NCBI GenBank assembly: GCA_004173235.1
Contig: SEAC01000015.1
Coordinates: forward strand, 558,001 to 622,000
Length of the DNA: 64,000 nucleotides
Reading direction: 5' to 3'
Origin: Chitinophagaceae bacterium
Lineage (GTDB): Bacteria; Bacteroidota; Bacteroidia; Chitinophagales; Chitinophagaceae
A program made the position numbers and the translations under genes. Positions 26,311-33,786 of the stretch are shown one piece after another (positions within the stretch are counted from its first letter, which is position 1; every line of letters begins with the position of its first letter). The notes under the pieces were generated by a model that was not told the DNA's origin, made no database searches, and saw only the letters and a list, made by a program, of their open reading frames with translations.

Positions 26311-27470
26311 TGCGGAAGCACATAGCTGCTCACATCTTCGGGTGTGATCGTTTTTCCGGAAAGGATGACCAGGCGCTCCACTACGTTGCGCAGCTCGCGG
26401 ATGTTCCCGGTCCAGTTGTGTTGTTGCAGGTGTTTCAACGCATCCTCACTAATGCTCTTCTTGGGAATGCCGTAATCGGAACAGATATCCTTGAGGAAGT
26501 AGTTGACCAGGAGCGGAATGTCTTCGCGCCGCTCGTTGAGTGAGGGCACATGAATAAGGATGACGCCGAGGCGGTGGTACAGGTCGAGACGGAAACGTTT
26601 CTCCTCCACTTCCTTCAGCAGGTCTTTGTTGGTTGCCGCCACCACCCGTACATCTACGGATATGTCTTTGTCGGCGCCTACCCGCGTAATCTTTCCCTCC
26701 TGCAATGCGCGTAGCACCTTGGCTTGCGCACTCAGGCTCATATCGCCGATCTCGTCGAGAAAGAGCGTCCCGCCATTGGCTTGCTCAAACTTGCCGATGC
26801 GTTGCTTGATGGCCGACGTGAATGATCCTTTCTCGTGGCCAAACAGTTCGCTCTCGATCAGCTCGGAAGGTATCGCCGCGCAGTTTACTTCCACGATGGG
26901 AGATTCGGCACGCGCGCTCTTCTGGTGCAGCCAGCGCGCCACCAGTTCTTTACCCGAACCGTTCTCGCCCGTGATGAGCACACGCGCCTCTGTAGGCGCC
27001 ACCTTCTCGATCGTTTCCTTGATCTTTTGAATGGGCGCGGATTCACCAACCATTTCCTGCACCTTCTGCACACGACGACGAAGCGTTTTGTTCTCTCCTA
27101 CCAGGCTGTAGCGCTCTTTTGCGTTGCGAATGGTTACCAGGAGCCGGTTGAGGTCCGGTGGCTTTTGAATGAAGTCGTAGGCGCCCTTCTTCACCGCTTC
27201 CACTGCAGTTTCAATGGTGCCGTGGCCGGATATCATGATGATGGGAACGTCGGGGTTGATCTCGTTGGCCTTCTGCAGAAATTCGAGTCCATCGATCTTC
27301 GGCATCTTGATGTCGCAGAGCACCACATCGTAAGTTTTTTTCTGAAAGCAACGGAGTCCTTCTTCGCCATCGGCAGCTTCGTCTATTTCGTATCCTTCAA
27401 ATCCGAGAATCTCTGAAAGTGTTTTGCGGATGGCCTTTTCGTCGTCGATCAGGAGGATGGAGCTGCTCAT
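26307..27470 (-). CDS. Sigma-54-dependent response regulator lacking a DNA-binding domain
   Basis: 387 residues from the ATG at 27470. The receiver domain (1-120) has the acidic pair LIDDE, phospho-acceptor Asp53 in VLCDIKMP, and Lys in IQKPP. The AAA+ domain has Walker A GENGSGKE, the sigma-54 contact loop as GSFTSA (usually GAFTGA), and Walker B FLDEIGD. The protein ends about 18 residues after the NIRELRNVVERL segment, so the Fis-type helix-turn-helix of NtrC/AtoC is absent. It may act from solution on sigma-54 polymerase. The partner histidine kinase is not in the window. Confidence 0.88.
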   Translation of the reverse strand: MSSSILLIDDEKAIRKTLSEILGFEGYEIDEAADGEEGLRCFQKKTYDVVLCDIKMPKIDGLEFLQKANEINPDVPIIMISGHGTIETAVEAVKKGAYDFIQKPPDLNRLLVTIRNAKERYSLVGENKTLRRRVQKVQEMVGESAPIQKIKETIEKVAPTEARVLITGENGSGKELVARWLHQKSARAESPIVEVNCAAIPSELIESELFGHEKGSFTSAIKQRIGKFEQANGGTLFLDEIGDMSLSAQAKVLRALQEGKITRVGADKDISVDVRVVAATNKDLLKEVEEKRFRLDLYHRLGVILIHVPSLNERREDIPLLVNYFLKDICSDYGIPKKSISEDALKHLQQHNWTGNIRELRNVVERLVILSGKTITPEDVSSYVLPH

Positions 27471-27797
27471 TCTGTCCGGGTAATTTATGGAAACTGGGAG
27501 ATGCAAATCTATTGCCGTGCTTCGGGTGGACGGCAGCGCGAAAATAAGCAACGGACAACGCGTTCGACTTCGGCGCGCGCTAAAAAAAGAAAAGGCCGGA
27601 TAGAAATCCAGCCTCGTGTAAAATCCAATATCCTATGAAAAACCGAGACAAAGATGCACAGAAAAACGGAAAAACAAAACTTTTGACGCGTTATTTTTTG
27701 TTGGGCAACTATGTGAAAATGAAAAAGTTGCGCAGTCGTGCGCAACTTTTCAATTCTTTACCCCAATCTGAGGAAGGGCCTCCTCAGGCGGTTTTGG
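27471..27797. other. 327-base intergenic region with two terminator-like hairpins
   Basis: Lies between pdhB and the response regulator, both on the minus strand. It holds the strong pdhB terminator (27723-27750) and a second hairpin (27582-27613; GGCTGGAT/ATCCGGCC read on the minus strand, one wobble, followed by a T-rich run). The part in between is A/T-rich. I see no open reading frame of convincing size and no clear TAnnTTTG box. Confidence 0.6.
27723..27750 (-). terminator. pdhB terminator
   Basis: Perfect 12-bp stem AAAAGTTGCGCA/TGCGCAACTTTT with a 4-base loop, T-run on both strands. Confidence 0.88.
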
Positions 27798-28784
27798 CTA
27801 TTTCTGGAGGTACATCACTTCCTTCACCAGCTTCACCGTACGCGGCACGTCGGGGAGCGCTGCAGCTACGAGGTTTGGCGCATAGTGGAGCGGCGCGTCG
27901 GCGGCCGTAATCCGACGGATTGGCGCGTCGAGGTAGTCGAAGCCTTCCTTCTGGATGCGATAGGTGATTTCCGAAGAAATGGATGCAAACGGCCACTGTT
28001 CTTCAACGATCACAAGGCGGTTGGTTTTCTTCACGCTTTCGAGGATGGTCATCCAGTCGAGCGGACGTATCGTGCGCAGGTCGATCACCTCGGCGGAAAT
28101 GCCTTCCTTCTCGAGCTCGGCTGCGGCACCCAGGGCCACCTTCATCATCTTGTTGAATGAAACGATAGTAACATCGCTGCCTTGCTTTTTTACGTCGGCC
28201 TTGCCGAGCGGGATGTAGTATTCTTCTTCAGGAACCTCGCCCTTGTCGCCATAGGCAAGCTCGGCTTCCATGAACATCACGGGATCTTCTTCGTATCGGA
28301 TAGCCTGTTTGAGCAAGCCTTTCGCATCGTAGGGATTGCTGGTGGAGACCACCTTCAGGCCCGGAATGTTTGCGTAGAGCGACTCGAACGCGGTGGAGTG
28401 CTGCGCACCGAGCTGCCCGGCCGAGCCGTTGGGCCCGCGGAAAACGATGGGACACGTGATCTGGCCGCCGCTCATCGCCAGCATCTTGGATGCGGTGTTG
28501 AGGATCTGGTCGAGTGCCAGCACGCCGAAGTTCCAGGTCATGAACTCCACGATGGGACGCAGGCCGTTTTGTGCAGCACCCACTCCTACCGCGGCAAAAC
28601 CGAGCTCGGCGATGGGTGTGTCAATCACGCGCTTGGCGCCGAATTCGGCGAGCATACCCTGGCTTACCTTGTAGGCTCCATTGTATTCAGCCACTTCTTC
28701 ACCCATCAGGAACACGCGCTCGTCGCGGCGCATTTCTTCAGACATGGCTTCGCGGATGGCTTCACGTAAGGTAATCGTTCTCAT
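27798..28784 (-). CDS. pdhB: Pyruvate dehydrogenase E1 component, beta subunit
   Basis: 328 residues, normal length for the separate beta subunit of an alpha2beta2 E1. It works with E1-alpha, E2 and E3 to turn pyruvate into acetyl-CoA. The thiamine-diphosphate-binding Glu lies in the MGEEVAEYNGAYKVSQGM region; FMTWNFGVLALDQI and GGQITCPIVFRGPNG are characteristic, and the C-terminal transketolase domain carries VIDLRTIRPLD. The alpha subunit and E2 are not adjacent, so the genes of the complex are split in this genome. Its promoter is well defined. Confidence 0.94.
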   Translation of the reverse strand: MRTITLREAIREAMSEEMRRDERVFLMGEEVAEYNGAYKVSQGMLAEFGAKRVIDTPIAELGFAAVGVGAAQNGLRPIVEFMTWNFGVLALDQILNTASKMLAMSGGQITCPIVFRGPNGSAGQLGAQHSTAFESLYANIPGLKVVSTSNPYDAKGLLKQAIRYEEDPVMFMEAELAYGDKGEVPEEEYYIPLGKADVKKQGSDVTIVSFNKMMKVALGAAAELEKEGISAEVIDLRTIRPLDWMTILESVKKTNRLVIVEEQWPFASISSEITYRIQKEGFDYLDAPIRRITAADAPLHYAPNLVAAALPDVPRTVKLVKEVMYLQK

Positions 28785-28803
28785 TCTTCGATTTTAACGG
28801 GGG

Positions 28804-28835
28804 CAAATGTACACTAATTAGCATTGGTTTTGCAA
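28804..28835 (-). promoter_or_regulatory. pdhB promoter: TTG - 21 bases - TACATTTG
   Basis: The minus strand has TTG (28833-28835) and TACATTTG (28804-28811), close to the Bacteroidota sigma-ABfr consensus. The -7 box is 19 bases before the pdhB ATG. Confidence 0.65.
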
Positions 28836-28846
28836 GAAGATGAGCC

Positions 28847-29125
28847 ATGGATACAACACAGGTCGTTGGCATCGTTGCCGGAATCCTCACCGCCTCTTCG
28901 CTCCTGCCCCAGGTAGTAAAAACCATGAAGGAGAAGAAGGCTGCGGAAGTCTCGAAAGCCATGCTCGCCACGCTCATGGGCGGCGTTGCGCTCTGGATCG
29001 TTTACGGCTTCCTGCGCAGCGATATCCCGATCATTGTTACCAATTGCTTCTCGCTGCTCGTGAACATCGCGATGATGATCCTTCGCATCAAGTATGGGGA
29101 CAAGGAAGAGAAAGAAAGAGAATAA
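28847..29125 (+). CDS. SemiSWEET-type sugar transporter (PQ-loop)
   Basis: 92 residues with three membrane helices, the size of a bacterial SemiSWEET half-transporter that works as a dimer. The PQ motif is in SSLLPQVVKTMKEKK (about residues 18-32), and the third helix has the conserved Asn in NCFSLLVNIAMM. Family members move small sugars such as glucose or sucrose down a gradient. It is divergent from pdhB and converges on the thiolase gene across a repeat array. Confidence 0.85.
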   Translation: MDTTQVVGIVAGILTASSLLPQVVKTMKEKKAAEVSKAMLATLMGGVALWIVYGFLRSDIPIIVTNCFSLLVNIAMMILRIKYGDKEEKERE

Positions 29126-29240
29126 CCGCAAAGAAAGTAAGAAAAGAAGGTGACGCTAGGCATGAACAATAAGCAACGGCACGCACAGCGAGCCGTTTCA
29201 TGACGTCTTTGCACAATCTTCTTCTCTCCTTTCCTTTGCG
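29125..29240. repeat. Short-unit intergenic repeat with inverted arms (locus G)
   Basis: Left arm ACCGCAAAG, AAAGTAAG, AAAAGAAGG (29125-29150) begins on the last base of the SemiSWEET gene. The right arm (29217-29240) has CTTCTTCTCTCC, TTTCCTTTGCG. About 65 bases of unrecognised sequence lie between, and no terminator stem was found. Confidence 0.7.
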
Positions 29241-29256
29241 ATTTTAAACGCCTTTC

Positions 29257-30444
29257 TTATCCAATCTTTTCGATCACCATGGCCGATGCACCACCTCCGC
29301 CGTTGCAAATGCCCGCGGCGCCATAGCGTCCGCCATTTTGCTTCAACACGTTGATGAGCGTTACGATGATGCGCGCGCCGCTGCAACCGAGCGGGTGCCC
29401 GATGGAAACTGCGCCGCCATGTACGTTCACTTTTGCCGGGTCGAGGTTCATTTTGCGTGTGTTGACGATACCTACAACGGAAAACGCCTCATTCAGCTCT
29501 ACGAAAGCGATGTCGCTCATTTGCAGCCCCGCGCGCTTAACTGCGGCAGGCACCGCGATGCTGGGCGTAGTGGTGAACCAAACCGGCTCCTGCTCGGCAT
29601 CCGCATAACCACGAATGACCGCAAGGGGCTTGATGCCCAGCTCTTCGGCCTTTTCGCGGCTCATAAGCACAACGGCTGCAGCGCCGTCGTTCATGGTGCT
29701 GGCATTGGCTGCGGTTACGGTGCCTTCCTTGCCAAATGCGGGACGCAGGCCTGCTATCTTGTCGAACTTCACGTTCCAGGGTTCTTCGTCCTTGCTTACC
29801 ACGATGGTGTCGCCTTTCCTGGACGGTATTTCTACGGGAATCACTTCCTCGCTGAACTTTCCTTCTTCCCAGGCTTTCTGGCTGCGCTGGTAGCTTTCTA
29901 CGGCAAAGGCATCCTGCTCTTCGCGCGAGATGGCGTTTTCGCTGGCGCAGAAGTCGGCAGCATTGCCCATTGCGGTGCCACTGTAGCAATCGGTGAGACC
30001 GTCTTTCGCCAGGCCATCCACGAGTCCGGTGTTGCCGTATTTGTTGCCCCAGCGCAGGCTTTCCACATAAAAGGGCACCTGGCTCATGCTTTCCATGCCG
30101 CCGGCAACTACGATGTCGTTGTCGCCGAGCAAAATGCTCTGCGCGCCTTGCGCGATGGCCTTCATGCCGGAGGCGCATACCTTATTGACGGTGGTGCACA
30201 CAACATGGTCGGGGAGACCGGCATAGCGCGCGGCCTGGCGGGCAGGTGCCTGTCCGAGGTTGGCCTGGATCACACAGCCCATGAGCACTTCGTTGACCTG
30301 GGCTGGCTCGATGCCGGCGCGCTCAACGGCTGCCTTGATGGCCGCGGCGCCGAGACGCGTAGCAGGCACATCTTTCAAAGCGCCGCCGAAAGAGCCGATG
30401 GGCGTACGAACGGCCGAAACGATATAAACTTCCTTTTGATTCAT
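29257..30444 (-). CDS. Acetyl-CoA C-acetyltransferase (thiolase)
   Basis: 395 residues from the ATG at 30444, typical thiolase II length. The nucleophile is Cys90 in NKVCASGMKA, the second site His is in SIGHPLGCSGARI, and the last Cys is in GICNGGGGASAM. It condenses two acetyl-CoA or splits acetoacetyl-CoA. The start chosen is 18 bases downstream of an exact -7 box, which rules out the longer frame. Neighbours do not show whether it serves breakdown or synthesis; an HMG-CoA lyase is encoded at 54393. Confidence 0.94.
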   Translation of the reverse strand: MNQKEVYIVSAVRTPIGSFGGALKDVPATRLGAAAIKAAVERAGIEPAQVNEVLMGCVIQANLGQAPARQAARYAGLPDHVVCTTVNKVCASGMKAIAQGAQSILLGDNDIVVAGGMESMSQVPFYVESLRWGNKYGNTGLVDGLAKDGLTDCYSGTAMGNAADFCASENAISREEQDAFAVESYQRSQKAWEEGKFSEEVIPVEIPSRKGDTIVVSKDEEPWNVKFDKIAGLRPAFGKEGTVTAANASTMNDGAAAVVLMSREKAEELGIKPLAVIRGYADAEQEPVWFTTTPSIAVPAAVKRAGLQMSDIAFVELNEAFSVVGIVNTRKMNLDPAKVNVHGGAVSIGHPLGCSGARIIVTLINVLKQNGGRYGAAGICNGGGGASAMVIEKIG

Positions 30445-30462
30445 ATAGCGTGGTTTGCGCCG

Positions 30463-30470
30463 CAAAGATA
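30463..30470 (-). promoter_or_regulatory. Thiolase -7 box (TATCTTTG)
   Basis: Exact TAnnTTTG on the minus strand, 18 bases before the ATG. Confidence 0.55.
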
Positions 30471-30511
30471 AGCTCCAATAGCTGTACCTTCGCGTTTCGC
30501 ATCCAGCCCCG

Positions 30512-32407
30512 ATGACCTTCCGATTTTTGCTTGCCCTGCTAACCCTGATCTGCCTGCAGACCCTCAACCCACATCGGGCTGTAGCGCAATGCACCGGCGG
30601 CATCAACACCTTTCCTTACCTCGCCGACTTTGAGCTCACCGACGAAAACTGGGTAACTGGCGGCGTAGCCAGCGACTGGATCTGGGGCATACCCCACAAG
30701 CCCGTCATCAACAGCGCAGGCAGCGGCCAGCGTTGCTGGATCACGGGCGGTTTGCAATACACGGTTTACAACGACAATGAGAATTCGTGGCTGATGAGCC
30801 CTTGCTTTGATTTCACTGGCCTGGTGAATCCGTATATCCGATTCCAGCTTTTTTGGGAAACCGAGCGCAAGTACGATGGTGCAAGCCTGCAATACTCCAT
30901 CGACGGTGGCAGCAGTTGGACGACTCTCGGATCCAATGCCGATTACCTTGCCTGCCCCGGGAGCAACTGGTTCAATACCGGCAACATCACTACCCTCGGC
31001 TCCGACGGCTGGTCGGGCAACGCACAGTCGACATCGCCCTGCCCCGGTGGCGCAGGCAGCGGCTCGGGTGGATGGGTAACCGCCGGCCGCGCAGTGCCGC
31101 AACTTGCTGGCCGCAATGCCGTTCGTTTTCGCTTCCGCTTTGCCGCGGGAAGCCGCTGCAACGAGTACGACGGTTTCGCCATCGACAACGTTTGGATCGG
31201 TGAGCTGCAGCCGGCCAGCGCAGACTTCTCCTTCAATTGCTCCACGAGCCGCACCGGTAGCTTTGCACCAATAAACATCGGCTGCGGCGATACCTACTTA
31301 TGGGACTTCGGCGACCCCGGCACCGGTAGTGCCAATGCCTCTACGCTCACCAGTCCCACGCACACATTCAGCCATTCGGGCGATTTTCTGGTTACACTGC
31401 GCGTGACCACGGGCGGAGGTGCGATTGCCACCACCACCAAGACGGTCCGCGTGCTCGACGTGTCGGCGAACGTGGTGCAGCCTATCCGCTGCAACGGCGG
31501 CGGCACAGGATCGCTGGAAGCTGTGGCGACGCCTGCCGGCAGCTACGTTTACAACTGGTCGACCACCCCCACGCAAACCACGCAGATCGCGAGCGGGCTG
31601 GCGCCTGGCGCCTACACTTTAGAAATACGGGGAGGCAATGTATGCGCCGTACGGGTAAGTGGCGCGCTTTCCGATCCTCCGCCCGTTACGCACACCGCAA
31701 CACACAGCGATGCGCGCTGCGGCGCTGCCAATGGAAACGCCGAGATCACACCCGCCGGTGGTGTAGGACCTTACTCTTTCACCTGGACAGTTGGATCGGG
31801 TTCTACACCGAACAATATCCGCGGCGACCTGCCCGCCGGCGACTATGCCGTGGCCATCGCCGATGCTTACGGATGCCCCGATACGGCACGCTTCCAGATC
31901 GGTAACAACACCGACCTGCCCGTCACGCTCGGGAATGATACGGTGCTTTGCAAAGGCGAGACCGTCATGCTCCAGCCCCGCCCGGGTCCCTATGCTTCCT
32001 ACCAATGGCAGGACGGAAGCGCAGCATCGGCGTACCGCGTATCTCAAACCGGAACCTACGTAGTGCAGGTAAGTGATGCCGATGGTTGTAGAAATACGGC
32101 ATCCGTGAACGTAACCGTAGATTGCTCCGACGTTTCCTTCCCTAATGCATTCTCTCCCGATGGCAACGGGCGCAACGATCGCTTTGGTCCGCTGGGCAAT
32201 CTCGGAGCGCTTTCCTCCTACACGCTTCGCATCTATGGTCGTTGGGGACAGGTGGTATTTGAAACCAACAATCCTTTTCAGCAATGGGACGGACGCGTTG
32301 CCGGTAACAATGGAGGTAGCCAGGTGTATGTGTGGGTGGCGCAATACAGGCTGGTGCGTCACGACGGGATGCAAACCCGCAAAGGCACGCTGCTGCTGAT
32401 CCGCTGA
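30512..32407 (+). CDS. Exported cell-surface protein with PKD domain and T9SS type B sorting domain
   Basis: 631 residues. Signal peptide about 1-25 (hydrophobic run, AVAQ). Residues 30-230 form a jelly-roll-like region with a WITGG and SPCFDFTGL pattern seen in MAM/choice-of-anchor domains. A PKD domain lies around 255-315 (DTYLWDFGDPGTG, then HTFSHSGDFLVTLRV). Two short repeats of the SprB type follow (about 320-470), then an Ig-like domain. The C-terminal 90 residues begin VSFPNAFSPDGNGRNDRFG and contain YTLRIYGRWGQVVFE, the gliding-motility-type (type B) sorting signal of type IX secretion. The ligand is unknown. Confidence 0.9.
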   Translation: MTFRFLLALLTLICLQTLNPHRAVAQCTGGINTFPYLADFELTDENWVTGGVASDWIWGIPHKPVINSAGSGQRCWITGGLQYTVYNDNENSWLMSPCFDFTGLVNPYIRFQLFWETERKYDGASLQYSIDGGSSWTTLGSNADYLACPGSNWFNTGNITTLGSDGWSGNAQSTSPCPGGAGSGSGGWVTAGRAVPQLAGRNAVRFRFRFAAGSRCNEYDGFAIDNVWIGELQPASADFSFNCSTSRTGSFAPINIGCGDTYLWDFGDPGTGSANASTLTSPTHTFSHSGDFLVTLRVTTGGGAIATTTKTVRVLDVSANVVQPIRCNGGGTGSLEAVATPAGSYVYNWSTTPTQTTQIASGLAPGAYTLEIRGGNVCAVRVSGALSDPPPVTHTATHSDARCGAANGNAEITPAGGVGPYSFTWTVGSGSTPNNIRGDLPAGDYAVAIADAYGCPDTARFQIGNNTDLPVTLGNDTVLCKGETVMLQPRPGPYASYQWQDGSAASAYRVSQTGTYVVQVSDADGCRNTASVNVTVDCSDVSFPNAFSPDGNGRNDRFGPLGNLGALSSYTLRIYGRWGQVVFETNNPFQQWDGRVAGNNGGSQVYVWVAQYRLVRHDGMQTRKGTLLLIR

Positions 32408-32522
32408 ACCCCTGCCGAACTGATACGTTCAATGGAGTTCAGTATGCAAGTCTCGCGCGCTTCCTTTTGCCCACAGGTGATGAAAGAGGCACGGATTCAA
32501 GCCTTGTAAGAGCAAAATGAAA

Positions 32523-32543
32523 AAGGGCCCGAAGGCCCTTCTA
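32523..32543. terminator. Hairpin terminator after the T9SS cargo gene
   Basis: AAGGGCC (32523-32529), CGAA loop, GGCCCTT (32534-32540), A-run on the left, T-rich on the right. It probably works in both directions. Confidence 0.75.
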
Positions 32544-32564
32544 TATTTCAATCTTTCAAATGCT

Positions 32565-32607
32565 CATTTCACATCTCACATTTCACATCTCACATCTCGC
32601 ATCTTAC
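32565..32607. repeat. Short-unit intergenic repeat, single arm (locus H)
   Basis: About six copies of CACATCT/CACATTT. The array stops one base before the yceI stop codon. The terminator is on its left, where the opposite arm would be expected; no such arm is visible. Confidence 0.8.
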
Positions 32608-32608
32608 T

Positions 32609-33139
32609 TTATCCCTGTTTCACCACCTGGATCTCCGCGTGGATCTTGATGTCGTCGCCTACAACTACCTGGCCGGCCTCGGTAACAGCGCTCCAGGTAA
32701 GTCCGAACTCCTTGCGGCTGATCTTGCCCGAAACAGTAAAACCAGCTTTGGTCTGGCCATACGGGTCAACCACGATGCCGCCGAATTCGACGTTCAGCGT
32801 GATGGGCTTGCTGATGCCGCGGATCGTAAGATCGCCGTGGAGCTTGGCTTCATCGCCGCTGCCTTCGTATTTGCGGCCAACAAACGTCAGTTGCGCGTGT
32901 TCATCTGCATTGAAGAAGTCGGCCGACTTCAGGTGCGTATCCCGCTGCTGGTTGTTGGTGTCGATGGAGTCGATATCGGCACTGAACGCGATGCGCGATG
33001 CCGTGTTGAAATCGTCGCCTTCAGTGTCTACTTCCAGGTCAAACTTTTTGAAATAGCCGGTCACCGTGGTGATCATCAGGTGACGTACTTTGAATAACAC
33101 CTCGCTGTGCGTGGGGTCTAGCTTCCAGGTAATTGCCAT
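32609..33139 (-). CDS. YceI family protein, cytosolic form
   Basis: 176 residues without a signal peptide, whereas many YceI proteins are periplasmic. The lipocalin-like barrel pattern is clear: WKLDPTHSEVLFKVRHLMIT, then SADFFNADEHAQLTF and HGDLTIRGISKPITL. YceI proteins bind isoprenoid-type ligands in a deep pocket. The physiological role here is unknown. A TAacTTCG box about 36 bases upstream of the ATG is one mismatch from the -7 consensus. Confidence 0.88.
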   Translation of the reverse strand: MAITWKLDPTHSEVLFKVRHLMITTVTGYFKKFDLEVDTEGDDFNTASRIAFSADIDSIDTNNQQRDTHLKSADFFNADEHAQLTFVGRKYEGSGDEAKLHGDLTIRGISKPITLNVEFGGIVVDPYGQTKAGFTVSGKISRKEFGLTWSAVTEAGQVVVGDDIKIHAEIQVVKQG

Positions 33140-33267
33140 AACTGTGGTTTTAGTTGAATAATCAATGTTGTAACATCGAAGTTAATGCAATTCCATTCCC
33201 CCACCAAATTTTTCTTGGGCAGCTACCCAACAAGAATTTCGCGCCGAAAGCAGGGCACCGCTATCTG

Positions 33268-33741
33268 TTAGAACACCAATGTCTGCACCGGAGCCTGCGG
33301 CTTTTGGCGCTTCGCGAAAAGCTTCAGCACCAGACCCGTCGTTAGCCCGCCGAGCGTGTACAACGCGACGGTCATCAGTTGGGTGGGAACCGTTCGTGCG
33401 CCTGGCTTTGGATCCAGCCCCATCGGCTCCGGCAGCAGAACGGCTCCCACGCCTGCCGCCAGGCCGAGCACCATGCTGCGCCACACCACGTTACGGCTGT
33501 TCACACCGCCAAGGCTGTAAAAAAGCGCATTGGCTATCACGTCGCCGGCCATGGTATACAGGAACAATTTTTCAGCAGAGGGCTGCTTTCCATCAACCTT
33601 GGCGATCACCTTGCGCAGCGCTTCCATGCCCAGCCGGTCCATCCTCGGAGCCTTCGGCACGGTGCGCCGCACCGTTTCGTGCGTTGCCGTGAGCAGGCCT
33701 GCACCGGCCAGTCCGCTCAACAATACCTGTGAAATACGCAT
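33268..33741 (-). CDS. Small membrane protein of unknown function
   Basis: 157 residues. Hydrophobic segments lie near 5-18, 60-80, 88-105 and 120-142, so three or four membrane passages are likely. A basic stretch RRTVPKAPRMDRLGMEALRK separates the first two. I do not recognise the family. It is followed by about 130 bases without a gene before yceI, and dnaG ends 45 bases upstream. Confidence 0.6.
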   Translation of the reverse strand: MRISQVLLSGLAGAGLLTATHETVRRTVPKAPRMDRLGMEALRKVIAKVDGKQPSAEKLFLYTMAGDVIANALFYSLGGVNSRNVVWRSMVLGLAAGVGAVLLPEPMGLDPKPGARTVPTQLMTVALYTLGGLTTGLVLKLFAKRQKPQAPVQTLVF

Positions 33742-33786
33742 AATCGTTTATGGACACAAAAGAGGAAAAGCGTGCCACTTTCGGGC

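Noticed and set aside
32408-32520. Possible tRNA or small RNA between the T9SS cargo gene and its terminator
   Set aside because: No cloverleaf, no conserved T-loop and no promoter box; I see only spacer.
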